Source: Dactylorhiza incarnata
Lineage: Eukaryota > Streptophyta > Magnoliopsida > Asparagales > Orchidaceae
Length of the DNA stretch: 64,000 nucleotides
Direction: 5' to 3'
Assembly: GCA_033032865.1 (NCBI GenBank)
Contig: JAWHQI010000262.1
Span: forward strand, 1,116,001 to 1,180,000
The position numbers were made by a program, and so were the translations under genes. The notes beneath the pieces were generated by a model. It did not search any database and was not told the DNA's origin. It worked only from the letters and a program-made list of their open reading frames with translations. Every line of letters begins with the position of its first letter. Position 1 is the first letter of the stretch. Shown here in pieces: positions 44,668 to 57,000 of the stretch.

Positions 44668-45068
44668 GAACCAGCCAGTGATTTGAGCATTGACATGGTC
44701 AATCTCTGATTTCATCTCTTTCATCTGAACAGATATGTCTTCCTTGATGTACATCACCACTTTGTCAACATAAAATTGATAGTGTATCCTTTCTTCTGTT
44801 AGCAAGGCTATTAGTTGTGTAATTATAGAGCCTGAAGTTTCTTCTTCAGGCTATGGAGCAGAGTACTTATAACATCTTGCTCTTTCTCAGCCACTTTTCC
44901 TTGCAGATATTGATGCATGTCAACCATGAAATCATCATTAAAAAGAGTATTAAGGGAGTCCTGCCTTTGAACAACATCTCATGGTCCTTATTTCACAAGA
45001 ACATCATCATCTACAACTGTCTTAGAACATTCCAAGTCCTCTTGGACAATCAACTTAGTAAGGGTTGC

Positions 45069-48000
45069 CATACAAACTTATAACTTGAGGATCTTATTCT
45101 GACAAAAGTTATAAATCTAGCAGGTAATTTGATAAAATATACCATACGAATATGAAACGATTATGGTACATAAATAACTTAACATATATGAATGCCCATA
45201 CAAACTTACAAGTTATGGGTCTTGAAAATATCATAACACATACATATCTTACAAGAATGCCCATACACACTTGTATTATAAGGCTAAAAGATGCAAGGTA
45301 TGCTAAAGTAATATGATATGATGAGTTACTAGGTATACATGTCTGAGGCCTACCTAGTCCACTTATTAAGTTGGTAGCTAACCACACGGGCCTCATCATC
45401 GTGGTGGATGATAACATCGAGTCAGACATCTCCGCTTTTAGGTAGGTGACACACAACCATCCTAATCCTTAATGTACAATACAGGTTCATACTTGTACTA
45501 ATATACGAGGTCTCGCCAACAACAGAGAACGGATACAAACTCTGGGGATTTACCCTCCAGGATTATATCCACAAGTCAAATTTCCCTAGAAGCCAAAAAG
45601 ACCTAACACTCGAGTCCCTCCGATAGTGTGTTTTGTTCAATAGAGTGGTTTGACCCGCCATAGTTTTATAGGACGAGACATTTGTTCCCCCACACCAGAC
45701 AAAGAACTAAACTTTACGACCCCTTGATCTATAATATTCTCGAGGGATGGAAAGAAAGTAACATAGGAAAGACACTAGATAACTTATTAGCCATATGTTG
45801 TGATATCATATTTAAATAGTTATTGGCCATGTAAGAGTAAGGTTGGTGGTCATACTATATGCTATTATACACCACCTTCCTTGTGGGGGATATTTGCTCA
45901 CCCCAACCTCTTTCTTAGACACCAATCAGATGACTTAAAATGTGGGTCTCACTGATATATGCTAAGGTTAAAGCTAGTCTTTCCACAAAATTAAAGCTAT
46001 GACAAAAATGAGCTATCAATGATGCACATATTATTCAATTATATAAATAATAGTTGAGGCACTCTTCTCAAACCTTAAATCAAGATTAAGCATGGTAAAA
46101 TGAAGTGGCAATTAAAAACTTTGAGCATTATAATAAATGTTTAAGACCAAGACACTTCATTAATACTTAGTGCGATAAGTAATTAATCAAGCTATACTTT
46201 TAACATGTATAATTTCATAAGATGGTTAATTCAATCTCAAACCTTTTGAATAATGAAACCAAGGTCAATCATGACATTATTAGGGTTCTATAAAAATTTG
46301 GAGATTTGTTGAAGGGTTTAAGATTTATTTAATTCATTTATATGAGAATGTGACACATTAAATAATACCTTTTAAATGCATATTTTCATAAAGTGGTAAA
46401 AATGAAGTCCAAACCTTTTCAAAACTTAAATCAAGGTTAGTCATGACATTATTAGGGTGTTACAAAAATTTGGGAATTTATTGAATGGCTTACGACACAT
46501 TTTTTTCATTTATATGAAAGTGTGACATATTAATTAATACCTTTTAAATGGACATTTTCATAAAGTGCTCAAACTGAAGTCCAAACCTTTTGAATAAACC
46601 AAGGTCAGCCATAACATTATTAGGGTGTTACAAATATTTAGGAATTTATTGAAGGGTTTAAGACTCATTTATTTCATTTATATGAAAGTGTGACATATTA
46701 AATAATACCCTTTAAATGCATATTTACATAAATTGGTAAAAATGATGTCCAAACCTTTTGAATACTTATACCAAGCTCAGTCATTGGCATTATTAGGGTG
46801 TTACAAAATTTGGGAGTTTATTGAAGGGTTTAAGACTCATTTATTTCATTTATATGAAAGTGTGACATATTAAATAATACCATTTAAATGCATATTTTAA
46901 TATAGTGGTCAAAATGAAGTCCAAACCTTTTGAAAACTTATACCAATGTCAGTCATGACATTATTAGGGTGTTACAAAAATTTGGGAATTTATTGAAGGG
47001 TTTAAAACTCGTTTATTTCATTTATATGAAAGTGTGGCATATTAAATAATTTAAACCATACCCTTTAAATACATCAATCATAGAATGATCTATTCAAGTC
47101 TATACATCTTCAAATATTAACCCAAGGTCACTCATGACAATATTATAGTGCTATAAAATTCTAGGAATTTATTTATATGTTTAGGATCAAAACATTTCAT
47201 TAATACACTAGTGTGACAAATGAGTGTATTTTAATTTAAACTATAGTAAAAATATTTTGCAAAAATTACAAGCATTTTCATTTCATTTAGTAACCTCATA
47301 AAGAATATAAATATAAATTTTCAGGTTCAAATAAGGTCTTATGACTGAAAAATACACAAAATGTGAAAATCTCCATGGCTTATGTCACCAAATCTTTGAA
47401 AATTAATTCAGGGAGTTGTACACCTCCTCAAAAAATGTGCCACCCCAATTTGAAATGGTTTTACAAAGCCCTAAAACTTCCATTCTGATCACTTGGCCTA
47501 GTTCAACCATTAAGGCACCTAAAAATCAATTTTAAAATTTCTACTAGGTGTGTATATAACAAATTTGTATTTAAAAAGCTCTGGAATAAATTATATAAAA
47601 AGCACTGATCTTGATGCAGATCCCACAACTGGGGAATGCGACAGATTGTGAAATGACCATCCCCAACACCAGATCCGCATTCAATCCGTTGTGAGGATCA
47701 GCCCAATCACTATTTAAGGAAATTTATGGGGCATGATTTTGTCTTCAACCTCGCGCCGACGGTGGAGATTGATTCCTCCTGGGAGGATCTTTTGGGGCTC
47801 CTCCACTGCCGTCCGGCCATCACCACCCATCGCCACCGTTATAGTAGTTTTGCCTTGGTGAGGGCTACCTCTTGGCGGTGCTCCGACGGCCTAACACCGC
47901 CACCACCGGCCTAACACCGCCATCGCTGGCCTGACGCCGCCACCGCTGGACATAATTACGGGATCATTTTGACTGCGTTTCTCCACCAAATTACATGAAA

Positions 48001-48997
48001 GATTGGCTCAATTGAGCTCAATTTTGATTCGAAAACATTCTAAAATCATTTCAGAAGGGGAAAGAATCTCACTTGATTATGCCTTGCTCTCCTGGTTCGG
48101 GTTCAGGCATCCATGGCATGGTCGACTGAGTTTTCTACACTCCTCCTGAGGTCTTCCACTCAATTTATCTGCTTAGAACTATTGCTTGGGGTTGGTGTGA
48201 GGTTTCTGAAGTGTGAGAGTGGGCTTTTATAGGCTAGGAGCGGGGTTTGCAAGTTCTCTCTAAAGCTTAACATGGTCGGCCATGGCTATCGCCGAGATTT
48301 TACTTCCATCCACCTTGCATTCTTTTGAGTCTTTAGATAATATTAGAAGCTTACCTTTAGCCTCTTAAAGAGGGAAGGGTTAAAGGAGGGCATGGTTACT
48401 TCATTTTAAAGTATTGTCATTTTGGGTAAATTTCCTCTTAAGGGGGTGTTTAGGTTAATTATTGGCCATCTGATTTTGGTCCTTGGGTTTAGGATCTTAA
48501 TGTGTTTAGGGTGTAATTGGGCGCTCTTGGGTGAGTGTGGGGTTAAGGTATTTTCAAAAGTGGGTTTAGGCCTTAATAAAACATGGTTTGACCATGCTTA
48601 ATTTGGTTTGACCAATGTTGAACAAAGTCAACATTTTGAGGGCTTAGCTTGCCTTGGTCATGGGTCATGGTGTGGATAGCTCAATTGAGCAAGAAGGGAT
48701 TGATTTGAGTGGGTTAAGCTATTTTGGCTAAATGCACCCCATGCTCTCTTTCTAAGGTTTTACTCTTATCTTCATGGTGATGTGGTGCACCAATAGGTGA
48801 ATTGGTTTACTTAGGTCACGAGGGAGAAGATAGTTAGCTCAATTGGTCAAGGGTTGGGATAATTAGGTTGGTTTGGTTCAGTTTGCCTAAATGCACACCA
48901 TGCCTCTTTCTCTTTCTTTAAGAGCTTTAACTTTGCCTTCAAGGTGATGTGGTGTGCCAATACTCCTAGGCTCCTAATCCTAAATTGGGATGTTACA
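45069..48997 (-). repeat. Del3 3' LTR (truncated at its 3' end)
   Basis: On the minus strand it starts TGTAACATCCC at 48997 and runs about 3.9 kb to the junction with Sire4 near 45069. It contains the 170-bp tandem array at 46080-47220. Plus-strand ORFs such as 47726-47914 (proline-rich end from CACCGCCAC repeats) look like chance frames. No gene seen. Confidence 0.75.
46080..47220. repeat. About 170-bp tandem repeat, six to seven units
   Basis: The phrase ATTATTAGGG recurs at 46275, 46448, 46616, 46789 and 46960, with a mutated form at 47140: steps of 173, 168, 173, 171 and 180. Units contain CATTTATATGAAAGTGTGAC and GTCCAAACCTTTTGAA. AT-rich. It lies inside the Del3 LTR. Confidence 0.9.
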
Positions 48998-49089
48998 AAT
49001 CCAATAAATAAAAAATAATAATTTCGACCCCGAAATTGAAGTTAAGCTCATAAGTGCAAAAGCAAGTAAAGAAGTTTAATGTATAAGGT

Positions 49090-50446
49090 AATGCACGAAG
49101 GTTTTGAGGGTATCTAGAAGAAATAACTATGGATATTTGAGATGCATTAAGTCCCGGGGTTCTCATATGAATTCCTCTTGTCCATGATTAGACCATATGA
49201 CCTTTACTAGTGGGACTTTCTTCTTCTATACTATCCAAGTATCTGAGTCTACAACTCAAATTGGTTTGACACGAACTGATCTATCTGAGGCTACTGGTCC
49301 CGATGGGGAAGAGATGTGTTCGTTTAGATGATGTAGAGCTCGACAGAGCGAAGACACGTTGAATACGTAGTGTAAGTTGGTAATATCTAAGGACAATTGT
49401 ATCCTGTAAGCCAGGAGTTTGATTCATTCTAAGAGTGTATATGGTCTCATGTATCAGGGTCTTAGCTTGCGGTGACTCCAAATATGAGAAACTCTATGCA
49501 CCGGATTTATCTTCAGGAATACCTGGTCTCTTACTTGGAACTCGACCATTCGGTCTTCTGGTCATAATACTTGGCATGTCAGCTTTGATCTTCGAGCATT
49601 CTTTCTCAGATAATCCTGATGGTAGTGTCGGTGTCATCAATAAATTGTACTCCAAGCATCTGCGGATCTTCTTCTTGTATCCATGACAATGGTGTTCAAC
49701 ACCTCCTACCATATAAGGCTTCGTATGGAGCCATTTCGATACTTGATTGCAGAGTATTATTATAAGAAAACTCTATGAGGGGTAAGAGTTTCTCCCATGG
49801 TTTGTTATATTCTTTAATGCATAGCCGGAGTAAGTCTTCCATAGTCTTATTTGTTCATTCAATTTAACAATCTATTTAAAGGGTGGAAAGCGATACTAAA
49901 GGTTAACTTTGAGCCTAGGTATGCTTGTACCATTTTCCACTCTTTGGAGGTGAAGCGACCATCTCTATCAGACACAATTGTGTTTGGTAGATTGTGGTAT
50001 CGCACAGATTATTCGACGAAAAGATGAACTAAGATACTTATTGGGGTTTCCTTTTGGACTGGGATGAACCGTGCTACTTTGCTTAGTCGGTCTACTATTA
50101 CCCATATGGAGTCGTTTCTTAAGTGGGAGTGGGGTAAACCGTGGAAGAAGTCCATGGAAATGTCCTCGAACCTCCATTTGGGGATAAACAGGTGTTGCAG
50201 TAGGCCTCCAAGACTTCTAGGCTTGACTTTTACCTTTTGGAAGACATTATAGTGTTGTACAAACTTGGTTATATCCTTTTGCATCCCTAGCCAATATTGT
50301 GTTCTTCGGAGGTCACCATACATTTTGGTGATTCCTGGGTGTACTGGATACTTGGTGCAGTGAGCTTCTTGTAGGATCTCCTCTCTGATCTCTCCAACTA
50401 CAGGAATATATAAGTGGTTTAAGATTTGGAGTAAACCATCCTTCAT
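49090..50446 (-). pseudogene. int: Del3 integrase and chromodomain-like tail
   Basis: Best open piece is 50009-50446: KYPVHPGITKMYGDLRRTQY, then the second half of the zinc motif with a changed Cys (HYNVFQ where CxxC is expected), and FEDISMDFFHGLPHS with WVIVDRLSKVARFIP. Further down, SYNNTLQSSIEMAPYEALYG (near 49720-49790) and a chromodomain-like VKVIWSNHGQEEF followed by a stop (about 49150-49190). The frame shifts repeatedly. Confidence 0.82.
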
Positions 50447-50459
50447 TGAGTGGTCCTCC

Positions 50460-51960
50460 TATGGGCATTATAAAAGTGCTTGAATGATAGAATCTAGGGA
50501 CTGATCCTCCTTCTGGCATTCCTTAATTTGCTCCCTTATGGAGCACTTGAATTTCAACCAGTTTATGTACTTGGCATCTGACCCGGGATGAGTTAGAGAT
50601 ACCATTGTATCATTTAATCATTCTATCATAAGGGCGAGCTTCATTTCTACCATTTTGGTACTTGAGGCGGGTGGTCTTCCACTTATAGAATCTGCGACCG
50701 TATTAGCATTACCTGGGTGATAATGCACTATATACTCATAACCGTACAAGAATTCTAACCAACATCTTTTTCGTAAGTTAAGATCCTTTTGGTTGTGTGT
50801 ATATTAAATGATTTTATGATCCGAGAAGATTTCATAGTGTACCCCATAAAGGTAATCTCTCCAGTTTTTTAGAGATAAGATCTAGGCTCTGAGTTCTAGG
50901 TCGTGTGCTGGGTAATTCTGTTCATACTTTGTAATTTGTCTTGATGGATAGGCAATTACTTTTCTGTACTGCATTTGGACTGCTCTCATTCCTTGGAGAG
51001 AGGCGTCGGTATATATTTAGAAACCTTCCCTTCCTAAGGGGAGGGCGAGGATAGGTGCCAATGTTAGCTTTGTTTTTAGGTTCTGGAAGGCGGCTTCACA
51101 TTGAGGCGTCCATTTGAACGGGGTGTCCTTTTTGGTCAGGGTTATTAGAGGGAGGGTAATCTTTGAGAATCCTTCCACAATTTTCAGTAGTATCCTGCTA
51201 GTCCTAGAAAACTGAAAATGTATGTGACTATTTTTAACTGAGGCCAATCTTGTACGACTTGATTTTTGTAGGATCTACTGCTATTCCTGTTCCATTAATT
51301 ACATTGCCCAGAAAGCCAAATTGTTTTAGCCAAAATTCGCATTTGCTGAATTTAGCAAATAAGTGTTGCTCCTTTAGTTTTTCCAAGACCAACCTCAAGT
51401 GTTGGGCATGGTCCTTCTCGGTCTTGGAGTACACCAAAATGTCATATATAAAGATGATGACAAATATGTCTAGGTATAGCCCATATCTCGAGCTAATGGT
51501 TGTCTTCTGAATATCTACATCTTGGATCCATAATTGTTCGTAGCCGGATCTTAAATCTAGTTTCTAGAAGACACATGCTCCTTGAAGTTGGTTGAAGAGT
51601 TCATCTATTCGGGAAAGGGAGTAGGTGTTTGGTACCATTAGTCGGTTGAGTTCCTGATAATTAATACAAAGTCATAGTGTCCCATCCTTTTTCTTGACAA
51701 AAAAGACCGGGCTCCCCATGGTGATAAACTGGGATGGGCGAAGCCATCTTTGATAAACTCTTCTAGTTGCTTCCTAAACTCGACTAGTTCTCTTGGGGCC
51801 ATTCGGTACGGGGCTCAGGATACATGTCGAGCTCCGGGTACTAGTTCAATTTTGAACTCGACCTCACAGAGGGGTGATAGTACAGGTAGTTTCTCTGTGA
51901 ACACCTCGGGGTAATCCTTAACTAATGGTACCTCGATTATATTACTACTGCTGGCTAACA
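50460..51960 (-). pseudogene. pol: Del3 reverse transcriptase and RNase H remnant
   Basis: RT: FFVKKKDGTL then a stop and CINYQELNRL (about 51640-51715), SRIDELFNQLQGACVF (near 51560-51610). At the active site it reads [10 protein letters not shown] in place of [10 protein letters not shown] (51425-51455). Then [20 protein letters not shown] (51270-51340), ITLPLITLTKKDTPFKWTPQ (near 51110-51180) and APILALPLGREGF. RNase H end: VHYHPGNANTVADSISGRP (about 50680-50740). The middle palm part around MPFGL is deleted or unreadable near 51490. Not functional. Confidence 0.82.
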
Positions 51961-52045
51961 TTTCAAAGCATACCCCGAATACCTCCTCTCCTTGACAATA
52001 AGCTTTACCTACTTGAATGGGGGATAGTAATGTTCAGGAAATTGG

Positions 52046-52400
52046 TTAAATATCTTTGAAGATGAGTTCGTTATTTAATGCGTTGTGTAAGGTGACTTCC
52101 TTTGTTGCGAAGTTTATTAGTGCGCCATGCATTTTTAACCAATTCATTCTTATAATGAGGTCAAAGTCGGGAAGTGGTAACATTATGGCGATAAAATCGA
52201 AAGAATCTTCCTTTAAACATACTAGAAACATGCATTGGGTTGAAGAGAGTATCTCTGATCCGCCCAGGAGGCGAACTCTTAGACGCAGTCCATAGAAGTA
52301 CTCAACATTGGGTATGTCTTGGATGAAGCTTTCTGATACAAAGGAGTGTGAGGCTCATATATCAAATAGGGTGTGTGCAGGTTTTCCATTTACCATGCAT
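52046..52400 (-). pseudogene. pro: Del3 aspartic protease remnant
   Basis: An open piece 52231-52046 contains LPDFDLIIRMNWLKMHGA, the closing strand of retropepsin-like proteases. The active-site region near 52345-52375 reads HTLFDI, a stop, then ASHSFV, so the DTG is lost. Confidence 0.75.
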
Positions 52401-52599
52401 ACACCTGAAATAAATTTTATAAAGTGTGACTTTTTTCTTGATTAATTTACCATAGAGAAAGAAATACAGAAAAGCAAAAGTTACTTATCACTATCTCCAG
52501 GGGATCGTACACTCGAGTAAGGTCCAACACATACGCTTTTTGTAGTGGAGGTAGGGGGTTTCTTGAATTGACTCCATTTCTTCCTTGGTAGCCTCCTCC

Positions 52600-53530
52600 A
52601 CGTCCTCTTTCTTTATCTTGAAATGGTGTCCGTGCACCTTAGAATAGTGTTAGTGCACCTTTAAATGGTGTCGGTGCCTCCATCCATGGTGGGAAGTTCC
52701 TCTGCGGGCAGATGGCCTTATGTGGCCGGGATGCTGACATTGAAAATAGTTCCCTTGGAAGAGTCATGTATTTCTGGGTGGTGGTTGTTGGGCTTGTGGT
52801 GGAGTTGGGTGTTATGGCCACTGTTCTGTCCTCGGGGTGGGATGGAAAGGTCGTGCGTTTCTTTGTCCATCCGTGTCGCCTCCTATGAATGAGGGCATAT
52901 TTCTCCGATTGATGTTGTGCTCCATGACTGACTCTATTGGTCTTTTTTCCTTCGGCTCTGAACTATGAGGTGATTTGCTTCTAGTATTTTTGCAGACTAC
53001 AGGATATGCACAAATAAGGAGTGCTCTGCGATGATGAGTGGTTGTCGGATGGAGTCTTTGAGGCCGTGGTAGAAGTATTTTGCGAAGTCATGCTCGCTTA
53101 GAGAGAATTATCCCGCGAAGCGATCAAAGTGAGAGTACTCCTTCTCATTATCCAGGATCGAGTGATTATCTTGTTTGAGTTGTAGGAACCATTAGTGTAA
53201 TTCCTCTCGGGCTGTGATGGGAATAAAGTGGTCATTGAAGGTGTCGGAAAACTCGCTCCACTCATTCTCCCCATAATATTTTCGTAGGAAGGTGCTATCT
53301 AGAGCCAACTTCCACCATGTGCGAGCGTATCCGACTAATGAAGACACTATTAAGGTGATAGCCATGTTCTCCCTACTAGTAACTCTTGGATGAAATCCAA
53401 CCATTCTTCGGTTTGGACTGTTGTCTCTGTGCCATTTAAATTTGGTGGGGATTGGTCGTGGAAGATGCAAAGCTAGTTGGTTTGTGGTTCTGTGGGATAT
53501 CTTCCATTTTGGTGGGACATGGTAGCCCGA
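52600..53530 (-). pseudogene. gag: Del3 Gag remnant
   Basis: The piece 53470-53192 has the Gag core with SLVGYARTWWKLA and FSDTFNDHFIP. A degenerate zinc knuckle CQHPGHIRPSA lies near 52705-52740. The likely start is within about 60 bases above 53470, but no intact ATG frame reaches it. About 280 bases of leader separate it from the primer site. Confidence 0.75.
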
Positions 53531-53815
53531 AAGGTGGCTAGGATGCAGTGTTTGGTTTAACTCTTGTTGTTAAATGGTGCTAGCTGACGGAATGTGGGAC
53601 AATCTAGCGTTCGGTCTGGCGTTCACTGGAAGCTTTAGATAAAAGACGCATGTTATTGATCGGTGATTGGAAAAAGTGAGAAAAAGTATACTACGAATGT
53701 GATTCCGCATTTGGGCTCTCCAGCTTTCGTTGTGCCTGTTCGTCCTCGAACTGGCAAAAAGAAGCCGAGTTTGTTAGTTGGGAAAATGGCCTTTAATATA
53801 GAAGGATCATGTTTT

Positions 53816-53827
53816 GCTCTGACACCA
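53816..53827 (-). promoter_or_regulatory. Del3 primer binding site (tRNA-Met type)
   Basis: The minus strand reads TGGTGTCAGAGC, one base from the standard TGGTATCAGAGC, two bases from the LTR end at 53830. Confidence 0.8.
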
Positions 53828-53829
53828 TA

Positions 53830-54022
53830 TGTAATGACCCCCTCTGGATAATTGGTCACAGCCGAGGGGATCATTATGCCCAGAGCAGTTGCCATACAGT
53901 AGTGTTAGCTAAAGTGCTAACCTCCACTATATGACACTTGCTCTGTAAGGCAAATTATCATTACATTATATTAATACCAATTAGAAGGAAAATAAACAAG
54001 GATGAAGTCCAAATCACATCCC
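53830..54022 (-). repeat. Del3 5' LTR remnant
   Basis: On the minus strand it ends GGGGTCATTACA next to the primer site. Only about 190 bases remain before the 78-bp array starts. An inverted pair TTAGCTAAAG/GTGCTAAC lies near 53908-53922. Confidence 0.65.
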
Positions 54023-57000
54023 GCAGGGCAGGTTGACCTCCCAGGGAGGCTAAGTGTTTTTCCCCTCGGATGGTTCCACTGACTGGGCTCTCTCTAGCCG
54101 GCAGGGAAGGTTGACCTCCTAGGGAGGCTAAGTATTTTTCCTCTATGATGGTTCTGCTGACCGGGCTCTCTCTAGCCAGCAGGGCAGGTTGACCTCCCAG
54201 GGAGGCTAAGTGTTTTCCCCTCGGATGGATCTGCTGACCGGGCTTACTCTAGCCGGAAGGGCGGGTTCACCTCCCAGGGAGGCTAAGTGTTTTTCCCCTC
54301 GGATGGTTTTGCTGACCGGGCTCTCTCTAGCAGGTTTTGCAGGTTAACCTCCCAGAGAGGCTAAGTATATTTCCCCTCTGATGGTTCCGCTGACCGGGCA
54401 CTCTCTAACCGGAAGGGCAAGTTGACCTACAACGGAGGCTAAGTATTTTTCCCCTCGGATGGTTCTGCTGACAGGGCTCTCTCTAGCCGGAAGTGCAGGT
54501 TGACCTCCCAGGGAGGATAACTATTTTTCCCCTCGGATGGTTCCGCTGACCGGGCTCTCTCTACCTGGCAGGACAGGTTGACCTCCCAGGGAGGCTAAGT
54601 GTTTTTCCCCTCGGATGGTTCTGCTGACCGAGCTCTCTCTAGCCGTCAGGGCAGGTTGAACTCCCAGGGAGGTTAAGTATTTTTCCCCTCGGATGGTTCT
54701 GCTGACCGGGCTCTCTCTAGCCGGCAGGGCAGGTTGACCTCCCAGGGAGGCTAAGTGTTTTTCCCCTCGGATGGTTTCGCTGACTGGGCTCTCTCTAGCC
54801 GGCAGGACAGGTTGACCTCCCTGGTAGGCTAAGTATTTTTACCCTCGGATGGTTCCGCTAACCGGGCTCCCTCTAGCTGGCAGGGCAGGTTGACCTCCCA
54901 GGGAGGCTAAGTGTTTTTTCCCCTCAGATGGTTCCGCTGACTGGGATCTCTCTAGCTGGCAGAGCAGGTTGACCTCCCTGGGAGGCTAAGTGTTTTTCCC
55001 CTCGGATGGTTCCGCTGACCGGGCTCTCTCTAGCCGGTAGGGCAGGTTGACCTCCGAGGGAGACTAAGTATTTTTCCCCTTGGATGCTTCCGCTGACCGG
55101 GCTCTCTCTAGTCGGCCGGGCAGGTTGACCTCCGAGGGAGGCTAAGTATTTTTCCCCTCGAATTGTTCCGCTGACCGGCCTCTCTCTAGCCGGCAGGGCA
55201 GGTTGACCTCCCAGGAAAGCTAAGTGTTTTTCCCCTCGGATGGTTCCGCTGACCAGACTCTCTCTAGCTGGCAGGGCAGGTTGACCTCCCAAGGAGGCTA
55301 AGGGTTTTTCCCCTCAGATGGTTCTGCTGACCAGGCTCTCTCTAGCCGGCATGGCATGTTGACCTACCAGGGAGGCTAAGTATTTTTCCCCTCGGATGGT
55401 TCCGCTGACCGGGCTCTCTCTAGCCGGTAGGGCTGGTTGACCTCCCAGGGAGGCTGTGTTTTTCGCCTCGGATGGTTCCACTGACCGGGCTCTCTCTAGT
55501 CAGCAGGGCAGGTTGACCTCCCAGGGAGTCTAAGTGTTTTTCTCCTTGGATGGTTCCGCTGACCGGGCTTTCTCTAGCCGGCAGGGCAGGTTGACCTCCC
55601 AGGGAGCTAAGTATTTTTTCCCTCGGATGGTTCTGCTGAACGGGCTCTCTCTAGCCGGCGGGGCAGGTTGACCTCCCAGGGAGGCTAAGTCTTTTTCCGC
55701 TCGGATGGTTCCGCTGACTGGGCTCCCTCTAGCCGGCGGGGCAGGTTGACCTCCCAGAGAGGCTAAGTATTTTTCACCTTGAATGGTTCCGCTGACCGGG
55801 CTCTCTCTTGCCGGTAGGGCAGGTTGACCTCCCAAGAAGGCTAAGTGTTTTTCCCCTCGGATGGTTCCGCTGACCGGGCTCTCTCTAGCCGGCAGGGCAG
55901 GTTGACCTCACAGGGAGGCTAAGTATTTTTCCCCTCGGATGGTTCTGCTGACCGGGCTTTCTCTATCCAGCAGGGCAGGTTGACCTCACAGGGAGGCTAA
56001 GTATTTTTCCCCTCGGATGGTTCTGCAGACCGGGCTCTCTCTAGCCAGCAGGGCAGGTTGACCTCCCAGGGAGGCTAAGTGTTTTCCCCTCGGATGGTTC
56101 TGCTGACCGGGATCTCTCTAGCCGGCAGGGCAGGTTGACCTCCCAGGGAGGCTAAGTGTTTTTCCCCTTGGATGCTTTTGCTGACCGGGCTCTCTCTAGC
56201 CGGTAGGGCAGGTTGACCTCCCAGGGAGGCTATGTATTTTTCCCCTCTGATGGTTCCGCTGACCGGGCTCTCTCTAGCCGGCAGGGCAGGTTGAGCTCCC
56301 AGGGAAGCTAAGTATTTTTCCCCTCGGATGGTTCTGCTGACCGGGCTCTATCTAGCCGGCAGGGCAGGTTGACCTCCCAGGGAGGCTAAGTGTTTTTCCC
56401 CTCGGATGGTTCCGCTGACCGGGCTCTCTCTAGTCGGTAGGGCAGGTTGACCTCCCAGGGAGGCTAAGTGTTTTCCCCTCGGATGGTTCCGCTGACCGAG
56501 CTCTCTCTAGCCATCAGGGCAGGTTGAACTCCCAGGGAGGCTAATTATTTTTCCCCTCAGATGGTTCCGCTGACCGGACTCTCTCTAGCCGGTAGGGCAG
56601 GTTGACCTCCCAGGGAGGCTAAGTATTTTTCCCCTCGGATGGTTCCGCTGACTGGGATCTCTCTAGCCGGCAGTACAGGTTGACCACCCAGGGAGGCTAA
56701 GTGTTTTTCCCCTCAGATGGTTCCGCTGATCGGGCTCTCTTTAGCCGGCAGGGCAGGTTGACCTCCCAGGGAGGCTAAGCATTTTCCCCTCGGAAGGTTT
56801 CGCTGACCGGGCTGTCTCTAGCCGGCAGGGCAGGTTTACCTCCCAGGGAGGCTAAGTATTTTTCCCCTCGGATTGTTCAGCAGACCGGGCTCTCTCTAGC
56901 CGGCAGGGCAGGTTGACCTCCCAGGGAGGCTAAGTGTTTTTCCCCTCGGATAGTTCCGCTGACCAGGCTCTCTTTAGCCAGCAGGGCAGGTTGACCTTCG

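Larger units (their letters stand above)
43240..45068 (-). pseudogene. Sire4 env-like remnant, split by a solo LTR
   Basis: On the minus strand from 45068: VQEDLECSKTVVDD (about 45010-45050), an FNDDFMVDMHQYLQGKVAEK segment (near 44900), VNAQITGW next to 44672, then, after removing the solo LTR, FTMAGTTLDCSMNDLQSRGA (near 43620-43665) and the C-terminal part 43501-43247 ending in TAG. It aligns with Sire2 28190-29060. Heptad-like Leu/Ile spacing suggests coiled coil. Only this part of the element survives, between the Sire3 LTR and the Del3 LTR. Confidence 0.7.
45069..54022 (-). mobile_element. Del3: decayed Ty3-gypsy element
   Basis: On the minus strand: remnant 5' LTR (54022 to 53830), primer site, Gag, protease, RT, RNase H, integrase and chromodomain-like tail (53530 to 49090), then the 3' LTR (48997 to about 45069). 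Every frame is broken and several catalytic positions are changed. The 3' LTR lacks the TGTAATGACCCC end seen at 53830, so it is truncated on that side. The 5' LTR remnant stops at the 78-bp array. Oldest-looking element in the window. Confidence 0.82.

Noticed and set aside
47726..47914. Small proline-rich plus-strand gene
   Set aside because: Sits inside the Del3 LTR, ends in a CACCGCCAC repeat and has no homologous motif.
50009..50446. Host-domesticated integrase-like gene
   Set aside because: It is collinear with the rest of decayed Del3 pol and has lost a Cys of the zinc motif. No independent promoter or frame conservation.
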